Both the position numbers and the translations under genes were made by a program. The notes beneath the pieces were generated by a model. The model ran no database searches. It was not told where the DNA came from and saw only the letters and a list, made by a program, of their open reading frames with translations. 20,637 nucleotides of DNA from a virus, in IMG/VR virus record IMGVR_UViG_3300000228_000054, positions 1-20,637 of that record; one strand, 5' to 3'. Below, piece after piece: positions 14,952 to 20,637 of this stretch; within the stretch, counting starts at the first letter, position 1, and each line of letters opens with the position of its first letter.

Positions 14952-15332
14952 CTACCTTCCTAATACTACTACTGCGTTATAAGACCCTGTCCCAGTGAAT
15001 CCCTTCAATCTAAAATGAAGATCAATGGCGTATGCATTATTTTCCGTATCCGCGAATATACTACTATCCTCTGTTAGAATTTCAATCATGGGTAGCCTAT
15101 CTGCTAACTGCTCAGATAATGACGAAAAAATTAACGCCGCGTTTGAATCATCAACTAGATCAAAAAGAAAATCGTCTAAATCTACGCCGTAATCAGGTTG
15201 AAATAATCTCTCACCCTTACGGGTCATTGTATAGTCTTCAAGCCACTGAGAAACTGCTCTCTCATCTATAACATCTGGACGTAGAGTCGGTGAGTTTTCA
15301 TTTAGATCTGTATAAAATACTTTCCTACTCAT
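14952..15332 (-). CDS. Baseplate wedge protein, gp25 / P2 gpW-like (lysozyme-like superfamily)
   Basis: This 126-residue protein carries the gp25/W hallmark near residues 36-55 (RKGERLFQPDYGVDLDDFLF), corresponding to the conserved Glu-Arg...Pro...Tyr-Gly segment of the family. The rest alternates a helix (SLSEQLADRLPMIE) with a beta-hairpin that ends in GSYNAVVVLGR. In T4, gp25 sits at the inner wedge and is where sheath assembly begins; contractile injection systems all have it. I chose the ATG at 15330-15332. An upstream in-frame GTG at 15338 would lie inside the Shine-Dalgarno sequence AAGGTG (15338-15343), whereas that sequence is spaced five bases from this ATG. The start region touches the stop of the 478-residue protein, and its own stop codon lies close to the gp6 start. 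Confidence 0.9.
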   Translation of the reverse strand: MSRKVFYTDLNENSPTLRPDVIDERAVSQWLEDYTMTRKGERLFQPDYGVDLDDFLFDLVDDSNAALIFSSLSEQLADRLPMIEILTEDSSIFADTENNAYAIDLHFRLKGFTGTGSYNAVVVLGR

Positions 15333-15337
15333 CGCCA

Positions 15338-15343
15338 CACCTT
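15338..15343 (-). promoter_or_regulatory. Ribosome binding site that fixes the gp25 start
   Basis: AAGGTG on the coding strand lies five bases ahead of the ATG at 15332 and partly covers the TAA of the upstream gene (15342-15344). The only alternative start, GTG at 15338, is inside this element and so is very unlikely. Confidence 0.8.
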
Positions 15344-16778
15344 ATTTTAGTTTACATATTCTTGCCAATCGACCAACTGTTATCGCTACGGGAATACCAG
15401 AACTAAGTCTAACATCAAGTCCTGCTATTTGTGTAATACTTCTAGTAAATACGATGCTGTCATTGTCCATTATTTTTATCTCATCCGTAATGGAAAGCCC
15501 CGTAACGTCTTGCACTGTAAATGTATCCTGCCCAATACCGGCATCAGAAGCTAATTTATTTACTTGAATCGCTGACTCGTACTGTGCTAGCTGCGCTTCA
15601 GCACTCCGTATCTTTTTGTCAAAGAAAACAATGCCAGAATCTGAGTCGTAAAACTTAGATAAAGAACCGGTACCAGAAGCTGCGCGTAAATCAATTGTTT
15701 TAAATAATTCAAGATAAACGCCGGAACCAGTATACAGACCATCAGGCGTTTGTGATACGGAACCAAGATCGGACACGATTTCATTTGACCTAAGATTACA
15801 GAATGAAGCGCTGTCCAGCAGTTCATTTTCAATACTAGATAGTTCCTGATTAGTTGTTATACCACCTACGGCTAGATCAGGTAAGGCTAACCAGGCATCT
15901 ATTACGCCCACCGAGTCAGATGCTCTTATTCTTGCCGTAGTTACTCGAGACTTTCTTGGTGGAAGGTCAGGGTTTTGGTTCAATGCTATAAGCTCAGCGC
16001 TTACAGAAGACTTCCAGTTATTCACGGCTTCGATAATCCTAGACCTCAGGTCGTTGTACACACCAATCTGCGTACCTATTGGATCAATACCGGACCTCTG
16101 ATTATCTGTAAATCCTGAAAAGTATCTAGTGAACGTAGTTGGACCATTAGAAGATGTACCGAATAAGACAGTAAACGTAATTGCTTCCGTAGCAATGTCT
16201 ACTTCCGTAATCTCTGCTGCAAACGTATTAGATCCTGATGTAACGTAGATTCTATTACCGACTGAAAGACTTGAGATATTAACCGTAATTGACTCAATAC
16301 TTGAACCCACTACATCTCCGCTCCACGAACCCGCGCCATCATTAAAGCCCGACTTAAGCATTTGTATAACTGGCGGTATTTCAAACATCTTATTTTGCTC
16401 GGTAAGCGCCTGTACCGTAGAAACTGGGTTACCATTATTTGAAGGTATAACCATTGGTACAAGTTTTGTCCAAGTAGGAACTGGGAAGTGAGGGCTCTCT
16501 GACTTTCTAGCCGCTTTATCAATTTCAATATCCGCGTAGTTTGTTTTCTGATTCGCGGATAGTTGAATATACTCCGCATGGTACGCAGATACTGCGTTTG
16601 TCCATAGATCAGAAAATACCTTTTGATCCTTATCGGTTTTCTCAAGCTCGCCCTTTTGTACAATGACCTTATTCTTCTGAGCAATCAACCCCGTCTCTGG
16701 GTCATTTATAGTAAATGGGATAAGTAGTATGTCCTTACTTATGTTCTTAATGTTTTCGTCCGTGAATCCTAACGACAT
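15342..16778 (-). CDS. Uncharacterised 478-residue baseplate-region structural protein
   Basis: I do not recognise this gene. It lies between spike and gp25, so a baseplate role is likely. The N-terminus (1-150) is polar and mixed. Residues about 160-225 look like a small beta-barrel (SSIESITVNISSLSVGNRIY, then EITEVDIATEAITFTVLFG). Residues about 235-335 and 385-405 are helical, with EVNNWK-like and SAEAQLAQYESA-like segments. The C-terminus (405-478) is a second compact beta module: LASDAGIGQDTFTVQDVTGL, then KIMDNDSIVFTRSITQIAGL and a closing Arg-rich end. Such 'strand, turn, strand' modules occur in phage tail proteins as small barrels. No enzyme motif, signal peptide or membrane segment is seen. 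The start ATG has AAAGGA seven bases upstream. The TAA stop overlaps the gp25 ribosome binding site. Confidence 0.75.
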   Translation of the reverse strand: MSLGFTDENIKNISKDILLIPFTINDPETGLIAQKNKVIVQKGELEKTDKDQKVFSDLWTNAVSAYHAEYIQLSANQKTNYADIEIDKAARKSESPHFPVPTWTKLVPMVIPSNNGNPVSTVQALTEQNKMFEIPPVIQMLKSGFNDGAGSWSGDVVGSSIESITVNISSLSVGNRIYVTSGSNTFAAEITEVDIATEAITFTVLFGTSSNGPTTFTRYFSGFTDNQRSGIDPIGTQIGVYNDLRSRIIEAVNNWKSSVSAELIALNQNPDLPPRKSRVTTARIRASDSVGVIDAWLALPDLAVGGITTNQELSSIENELLDSASFCNLRSNEIVSDLGSVSQTPDGLYTGSGVYLELFKTIDLRAASGTGSLSKFYDSDSGIVFFDKKIRSAEAQLAQYESAIQVNKLASDAGIGQDTFTVQDVTGLSITDEIKIMDNDSIVFTRSITQIAGLDVRLSSGIPVAITVGRLARICKLK

Positions 16779-16789
16779 CTGATCATCCT

Positions 16790-17662
16790 TTATGATGGGG
16801 CAAATACTTTACTTGATCCCTGTATGACGCTGCTAACTACCGGTGCGCCCATATTACCTGTTCCAATTGATTGACTCCCTAGTACAGCGACCCCCCCGCC
16901 ACCACCTGCTAGCATAACCGTAGACCCATTCACATTAGTTACTGAAACACTATCGCCGACAGTCGTACCGCCTTTGCCGGCAAACTTTGCCTGAGCATCT
17001 GATGTAACCTCAACTCCACCTTTTCCGTCAATCTTAATACTGGAATCGGATACTATGTTTACACCTGATTTTCCACTGATGCTTACCTTTTCGTCAGACG
17101 ATATATCAACTCCGTCTTTACCGACTACGCTAACTTTTGCCTCGGAAGATATGCTGAAATCTCCTGTAACGGTTTTCTCTACCCTTCCTTCTACAATAAT
17201 TTTTAAATCCTTCTTAATAAAGAACTCAAGTGTCCCGTCAGCTTTAACTTTACCTCTGGTCGTTGATTCGTGCACAATCTCCCCGTCCTTCGTTTCCTTA
17301 TTAAACTTGGCTTTTAGCCCAGTCTCGATAAAGCCAAACGTCTTAGGGTAATTATCTTCAAGATATGACTCGTTTTTATCCCCGGTATTCCAGTAACCTA
17401 GAAACGCCGGGTGATAAATATCGTCGAATGGAAATATTACAACCATTTTTTCTCCGATATCCGGAACACGTACTCTTTTCGTAGAGTCCGTGAACGGCAT
17501 AGTCCAAGGCAGATTAGCTTTATCACCGGCAAAAATGCCATCAATCGTAACCTTCACGCGCTTTAACTTCTTTGGATCTTCGTTATCAACTACGGTTCCA
17601 CAATAAAATTTCCAGTTATACTGCTCCGTCCTTTTAAAAAACTCAGTCATTTTGATAAACAT
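16790..17662 (-). CDS. Baseplate central spike protein (gpV / gp5-like OB-fold plus beta-helix)
   Basis: Residues about 15-95 form an OB-fold of the gp5/gpV type: YCGTVVDNEDPKKLKRVKV, then LPWTMPFT, VPDIGEKMVVIFPFDD and PAFLGYW. A linker leads to a repetitive shaft. Residues 171-234 are four consecutive 16-residue units of the pattern (I/V)xS(D/E)xx..xGKxGV, which should wind into a trimeric beta-helix. A glycine-rich tip region (about 252-257) and a short end finish the 290-residue protein. There is no lysozyme domain between OB-fold and shaft, unlike T4 gp5, and no visible His-x-His iron-binding tip as in P2 gpV. The start overlaps the hub stop (TAATG) and has only a weak Shine-Dalgarno, so translation is probably coupled to the hub. 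The protein would form the puncturing tip of the tail. Confidence 0.85.
   Translation of the reverse strand: MFIKMTEFFKRTEQYNWKFYCGTVVDNEDPKKLKRVKVTIDGIFAGDKANLPWTMPFTDSTKRVRVPDIGEKMVVIFPFDDIYHPAFLGYWNTGDKNESYLEDNYPKTFGFIETGLKAKFNKETKDGEIVHESTTRGKVKADGTLEFFIKKDLKIIVEGRVEKTVTGDFSISSEAKVSVVGKDGVDISSDEKVSISGKSGVNIVSDSSIKIDGKGGVEVTSDAQAKFAGKGGTTVGDSVSVTNVNGSTVMLAGGGGGVAVLGSQSIGTGNMGAPVVSSVIQGSSKVFAPS
16961..17152 (-). repeat. Four in-frame 48-bp units encoding the 16-residue spike beta-helix repeat
   Basis: Spike residues 171-186, 187-202, 203-218 and 219-234 align without gaps: ISSEAKVSVVGKDGVD, ISSDEKVSISGKSGVN, IVSDSSIKIDGKGGVE and VTSDAQAKFAGKGGTT. The nucleotide copies have diverged, so this is an old protein-level repeat and not a recent tandem duplication. 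Confidence 0.85.
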
Positions 17663-17664
17663 TA
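17662..17664 (-). promoter_or_regulatory. TAATG stop-start overlap, hub to spike
   Basis: The TAA of the hub gene shares its last base with the ATG of the spike gene. Upstream of this ATG (coding strand ...GTGAGTGTTTAATG) there is no good purine-rich ribosome binding site, unlike the neighbouring genes. Reinitiation by ribosomes finishing the hub gene is the likely mechanism. A second in-frame ATG at codon 5 has no better site. Confidence 0.5.
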
Positions 17665-18795
17665 AACACTCACATTCTTGAGAGCTGAGACGGACTCTCT
17701 GTTAAGTGTTACAGTCGTGACTAGCATCTTATTCTGTATAGTCCTGGATACACCGGTAACGAAGTACAGCCCAGACGTATACTCAGAAGTAGATTTTTGA
17801 TTAGGCGCCATATCCTTGTAAATGACTAAGTCAAGTGGACGAATGTTGTGGTAAACGTCTGCAAAACTATGTGTAGCCTCCACCTTACTCATCTGAGTTA
17901 GATGTACTAGATTATGATCTTCAACCTTCCAATAGTTTTCATGCGTATTATCAGACTGCGTTTTAAATCCACGATACCTGTAATTTACGCCGGTCAGCTT
18001 TTCAGACTCTTTTGCCTGACTGATGACTGGTTTAAAAATAGTCCTTATCTCGGAAACCACTCCTGAAATGGTGTTCAGCACTTTTAAAACTTTACCGAAA
18101 CCCGTCCAGCTATTAATAAACGTAGTATCTATCTCCATTAATCCGTCACTTATGACTAGTATATCAGTAGCATCCACACCTTGTTGAACAAGTCTGAATT
18201 TCGGTTTCTCCTCCCTCACGATCTTCAGAGCATCTTTTAAAATTACTGTGCCGGATGCCGTAATAGCAATTACTGGAAAGCTCGGCATTAGGTTGCTGTG
18301 CATAATCGTTTTACTGACAAACGCTTTATTCGTGGTACTCGGCTGTATCCATGCCTGCATATCTTTTGATTTCGTTATATTCGTTTCTACTTTTTTAAAG
18401 TCTTTTTTGAGCACCGAGATTACTGTCTCAATACCGGATTTTTTAGGAAACGCGTTTAGGTTATGATTTATTACGTAGCTCTGATTTACACACAGACCGT
18501 TCAGCGTGAACACCCAGCTATCAATTCCTTCTTTATTTGCGCTTATCTTTCCGGTGTAGCACAGAACCTCATCAAGATTATCCCTAGACTTACCGTATGT
18601 CGCCTTTATTGGCGCCCCTTCGTGAAACATCGTTAACAGGCTATCGTCTTTTGTTATAAAACTAAGAATAAACTCCGGCAAAGCATTACCGGCGTGTTCG
18701 ACAACTGTGAACTCGACTAAATCCTCGGTACTTAGAAAGTCCTTCTTCCCACCAAGATCTAGTTGTAGATAAAACCCACCCTTCAGCTGTATCAT
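17662..18795 (-). CDS. Baseplate hub protein, gp27 / P2 gpD-like
   Basis: At 377 residues the length suits the gp27/gpD hub family. These proteins form a trimeric ring at the centre of the baseplate, adapting the sixfold tube to the threefold spike. The N-terminal half has a beta-rich start (QLDLGGKKDFLSTEDLVEFT) and a stretch of the type 'short motif, then capped helix' at about 140-172 (QAWIQPSTTNKAFVSKTIMH). This resembles the hub segment that precedes the second tube-like domain. The C-terminal part has VYHNIRPLDLVIYKDM and ends in GLYFVTGVSRTIQNK, like the closing strands of hub proteins. The ATG overlaps the upstream stop as ATGA, with AGGA six bases ahead of the start. It is followed directly by the spike gene through a TAATG overlap, as expected for a hub-spike pair. 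The evidence is position and overall pattern rather than one decisive motif. Confidence 0.7.
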   Translation of the reverse strand: MIQLKGGFYLQLDLGGKKDFLSTEDLVEFTVVEHAGNALPEFILSFITKDDSLLTMFHEGAPIKATYGKSRDNLDEVLCYTGKISANKEGIDSWVFTLNGLCVNQSYVINHNLNAFPKKSGIETVISVLKKDFKKVETNITKSKDMQAWIQPSTTNKAFVSKTIMHSNLMPSFPVIAITASGTVILKDALKIVREEKPKFRLVQQGVDATDILVISDGLMEIDTTFINSWTGFGKVLKVLNTISGVVSEIRTIFKPVISQAKESEKLTGVNYRYRGFKTQSDNTHENYWKVEDHNLVHLTQMSKVEATHSFADVYHNIRPLDLVIYKDMAPNQKSTSEYTSGLYFVTGVSRTIQNKMLVTTVTLNRESVSALKNVSV

Positions 18796-19151
18796 TCTGA
18801 ATCCTGATTGAATTTTAGACTGAAATAAAAGTCGTCTAATAGGTCAAGACGGGGATACTGTATTTCCATTCCATTTTCTATCTGCTCGACGGATGTGATA
18901 GAGTTGTACAGCATGATTACCCACCAGTACTGCGTGTCATCATACACCCTATATGATATAAGATCAGGTCTTGCCTCTTCCCCTTGTACACGGTAATGAC
19001 CGCCTATTTCTATTTCTCTTAATCTATACAAGATACTAGACGTCAGAGCATCGTGATTACCGTTAACATAGTTAAGGAACTTTTCTAAGTTATATCTTCC
19101 CTTCGCCTTGGTATCTAAATTTATAAAAAAGAATGAACTAATCTCTGACAT
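18792..19151 (-). CDS. Baseplate wedge protein, T4 gp53-like / LysM-like (tail protein X-like)
   Basis: This 119-residue protein carries the typical signature of gp53-type baseplate proteins at residues 61-80: RPDLISYRVYDDTQYWWVIM, followed by LYNSI. Then comes a short region ending in a Tyr-Pro-Arg-Leu motif (about 99-102), as in the LysM-like fold of this family. In T4, gp53 clamps neighbouring wedges around the hub, and P2 gpX is the simpler counterpart. The N-terminal 60 residues contain a short strand (SSFFFINLD) and an amphipathic region. Its ribosome binding site (GGGTGA) overlaps the stop of the preceding tube-adaptor gene, and its own TGA overlaps the hub start by four bases (ATGA), so translation of the three is probably coupled. 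The family call is fairly safe; the exact role is by analogy. Confidence 0.75.
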   Translation of the reverse strand: MSEISSFFFINLDTKAKGRYNLEKFLNYVNGNHDALTSSILYRLREIEIGGHYRVQGEEARPDLISYRVYDDTQYWWVIMLYNSITSVEQIENGMEIQYPRLDLLDDFYFSLKFNQDSE

Positions 19152-19154
19152 ACA

Positions 19155-19901
19155 TCACCCGAATATACTTTTAAATTTTTCTATTCCATTTCTTAGTTTT
19201 GCCTCAATATCTGTTTCTTTAGCAACCTCATTTACTTTTCCTGCGCCGCTGATAGATGATATTTCTTTAATTGGCTGAAAATAAGCAATAAACTCATCCT
19301 CCGTCACTACGCCATACGGCTCAACCGTAAAGTTACAGGTCCAAAAAAGAGGGTAGCTATTACTCATCACCTGTTTACTGGGCGTACAGGTTTCATTTAC
19401 CATGACAAGCTTTCTAGCAACTAGCCAGTTGCCTATACTGAGAGTTAGGGTTCCTTTTGTGGAAACACCTGATCCGTATCCTAGTGGCGCTAGTAGGGAC
19501 CCGCCTGCATTGATTGGAAGAACACAGGACTTAATCAATTTTATTTGTTCCGTATTCTCTACTGCGGCTTTAGCAGTGCTGGCGTAAAGCGTGAACTCTA
19601 TTGTAAAACTCGGCTTCTGAGACTCTTCCCATTTCGCAGCCGTTTCGCCTTTACTATAAAAGCCATGCCCTCCTAATTTTCTGGCGGCGCCTGTCAGACT
19701 ATCTAGCCCACCCTGAAACCTCCCAAGTATTGGAAGCTCTCTGGTTAGGGCCCCAGTTGTTGTAAAAGTATTACCCCCGCTTAATGATACATCGTTGGTC
19801 ATGACTCCTTTAACTATACCTTTATCCGGCACTACTAGTCTGAACTGATACTGCAATCGCTGTTCATCCGAGGCAAACTCTAGTTTAGAAAGAAATGACA
19901 T
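19155..19901 (-). CDS. Putative baseplate tube-adaptor protein (gp48/gp54-like tube fold)
   Basis: This 248-residue protein starts at an ATG with a strong Shine-Dalgarno (GGAGG at about 19908-19912), located in the last bases of the upstream gene. It looks beta-rich up to about residue 210 and then has a charged helical tail (about 215-248). The stretch from about 155 to 210 resembles tail-tube-like proteins: a Gly-Asn-Trp-Leu turn, then the conserved-looking FWTCNFTVEPYGVVTEDEF. Known families with this place between tape measure and hub are the T4 gp48 and gp54 tube initiators, which connect the hub to the tube. Sequence similarity is too weak to tell which one, so the assignment rests on position and predicted fold. 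The stop codon TGA sits within the ribosome binding region of the next gene. Confidence 0.5.
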   Translation of the reverse strand: MSFLSKLEFASDEQRLQYQFRLVVPDKGIVKGVMTNDVSLSGGNTFTTTGALTRELPILGRFQGGLDSLTGAARKLGGHGFYSKGETAAKWEESQKPSFTIEFTLYASTAKAAVENTEQIKLIKSCVLPINAGGSLLAPLGYGSGVSTKGTLTLSIGNWLVARKLVMVNETCTPSKQVMSNSYPLFWTCNFTVEPYGVVTEDEFIAYFQPIKEISSISGAGKVNEVAKETDIEAKLRNGIEKFKSIFG

Positions 19902-19903
19902 GC

Positions 19904-20637
19904 TTAACCTCCGTAGTTAGTAAATGCTAGACCTTTGTCCATCGAACCCTCTTTTCTTCTAGACACGGACTGCTTTTGAGGTTGTGGTATGGGTACAACA
20001 ACAGGATTTACAGTGACGTTTGGGGGCGGCTGCTTCTGATCCATTCTATTTTTAGATAGCTGTATTGTTTTACCCGCATCGGGTACGACATTTGAACGCT
20101 GCGACACTATTCCGTATGCCCTCTGTATTTCCTTATTTAAGTCAGCCGCTAGAACAGGATCTTGCTTGATACTCTTATCCTTGTTGTAAGCTACGAGCAG
20201 CTTTTTGTATTCCTCTCCTGCATCTTTTGTGTTTCCAGAATCCATCAATTTTTTAATTGAATCAACCGATGACTGGTAGTCATAGCTTTTTGCGTTTCTT
20301 TTCTCACTCTCTGGATCTGCCCATTTCATTATCGAGTCTACTGCCCCACCAAACACGCCGGAAGCCTTCTTCATTACAGAGGTAACACTCGCAGGAATAA
20401 GATTTCCTAGCATTTCAAATATGGCTTTAATCGGAGCCGTAATTCCGTCGATAATTGGTTTAAGCAATTTAGTTAAACCCATCTCATCTGCTGATTTTAG
20501 TAAGTTGCTCAGCATCTCTGATGCTTTATCAATTACAAAATTGAACATTCTTGGAACGACGGATGCAATCGCCTTAGGTATTAGCAGCAAGGTGTTCCAG
20601 ACTGCCTTCATGTAATGCCCGCCGGCCATCTGGTCCA
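19904..20637 (-). CDS. C-terminal part of a tail protein, probably the tape measure protein (5' end outside window)
   Basis: The reading frame stays open to the right edge (codons for Asp-Gln precede the first visible Met), so the true start is probably outside the window and 243 codons plus the stop are seen. The visible part begins with amphipathic and hydrophobic helices (about the first 100 residues, including the stretch PKAIASVVPRMFNFVIDKA and a second one ending IFEMLGNLIPASV). A charged helical region follows, then a proline-rich tail (QPPPNVTVNPVVVPIPQPQ) ending in Gly-Gly. Hydrophobic helices followed by a low-complexity end suit a tape measure protein, which sets tail length and lies inside the tube. 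The place directly ahead of the baseplate genes is where tape measure genes usually sit. No lysozyme or peptidase motif is visible. Another long internal tail protein cannot be excluded without the missing part. Confidence 0.6.
   Translation of the reverse strand, partial: DQMAGGHYMKAVWNTLLLIPKAIASVVPRMFNFVIDKASEMLSNLLKSADEMGLTKLLKPIIDGITAPIKAIFEMLGNLIPASVTSVMKKASGVFGGAVDSIMKWADPESEKRNAKSYDYQSSVDSIKKLMDSGNTKDAGEEYKKLLVAYNKDKSIKQDPVLAADLNKEIQRAYGIVSQRSNVVPDAGKTIQLSKNRMDQKQPPPNVTVNPVVVPIPQPQKQSVSRRKEGSMDKGLAFTNYGG

Noticed and set aside
16790-17662. Lysozyme domain or PAAR tip in the spike
   Set aside because: There is no glutamate/aspartate catalytic context between OB-fold and repeats and no His-x-His pair near the end.
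4626-20615. Many plus-strand open frames of 60 to 124 codons and a few extra minus-strand frames (for example 4967-5263, 9593-9781, 15587-15832, 16310-16684)
   Set aside because: All lie inside or largely across well-supported minus-strand structural genes in other frames. Their proteins show no domain-like pattern.
19904-20637. Lytic transglycosylase or peptidase domain at the tape-measure C-terminus
   Set aside because: The visible 243 residues are helical, charged and proline-rich, with no catalytic motif.
1-20637. tRNA genes, CRISPR arrays, insertion sequences, attachment sites
   Set aside because: The window is almost entirely coding, with gaps of at most 65 bases. No cloverleaf, spaced repeats, transposase or integrase was seen.

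Overview
The window is the baseplate and tail-fibre end of a contractile-tailed (myovirus-type) bacteriophage or prophage. Every supported gene lies on the minus strand. The genes are packed with gaps of 0 to 65 bases, or overlap as TAATG or ATGA, so the block reads as one late structural operon transcribed from high to low coordinates. The DNA is moderately AT-rich. I see no tRNA, integrase, host gene, CRISPR array or insertion sequence, and I cannot name the phage genus or host. The spike OB-fold, gp25, gp6/J and gpI homologues point to a phage of Gram-negative bacteria, but that is inference.

Layout in transcription order, from right to left. First comes the end of a long protein that is probably the tape measure (19904-20637, start outside the window). 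The inner baseplate follows: a tube-like adaptor (19155-19901), a gp53/LysM-like wedge protein (18792-19151), a gp27/gpD-like hub (17662-18795) and a spike with a 16-residue beta repeat (16790-17662). An unrecognised 478-residue protein comes next (15342-16778), then the outer wedge: gp25/W (14952-15332), gp6/J (13000-14946) and gpI (12398-13000). From spike to first fibre the order is V-(unknown)-W-J-I-H, the P2 order with one extra gene.

The left 12 kb is almost entirely adhesion apparatus. It holds a 1054-residue fibre with a gpH/DUF3751-type N-terminus (9168-12332), a small fibre-associated protein (8505-9152), a 683-residue fibre (6442-8493), an 'NG..QR'-type fibre ending in ADAEL (5376-6434), three tail-collar proteins (4557-5348, 3174-4523, 2550-3134), a second ADAEL fibre (1553-2533), a small helical protein of unknown role (958-1527), and a last fibre or adhesin cut by the left edge (1-907). 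The collar genes share exact 47-bp and 50-bp patches inside otherwise diverged sequence.

Working together, the hub and spike would close the end of the tube, and gp53, gp25, gp6 and gpI would build the wedges around it. The fibre genes would supply an unusually varied set of receptor-binding parts. The most interesting points are the three carbohydrate-binding-like modules inside the gp6/J protein, the recurring 'YRNG' beta module in three different tail proteins, the mosaic collar cassette, the interrupted beta-helix fibre and the unassigned 478-residue baseplate-region protein. All functional calls are from reading the sequences; no database search was run.
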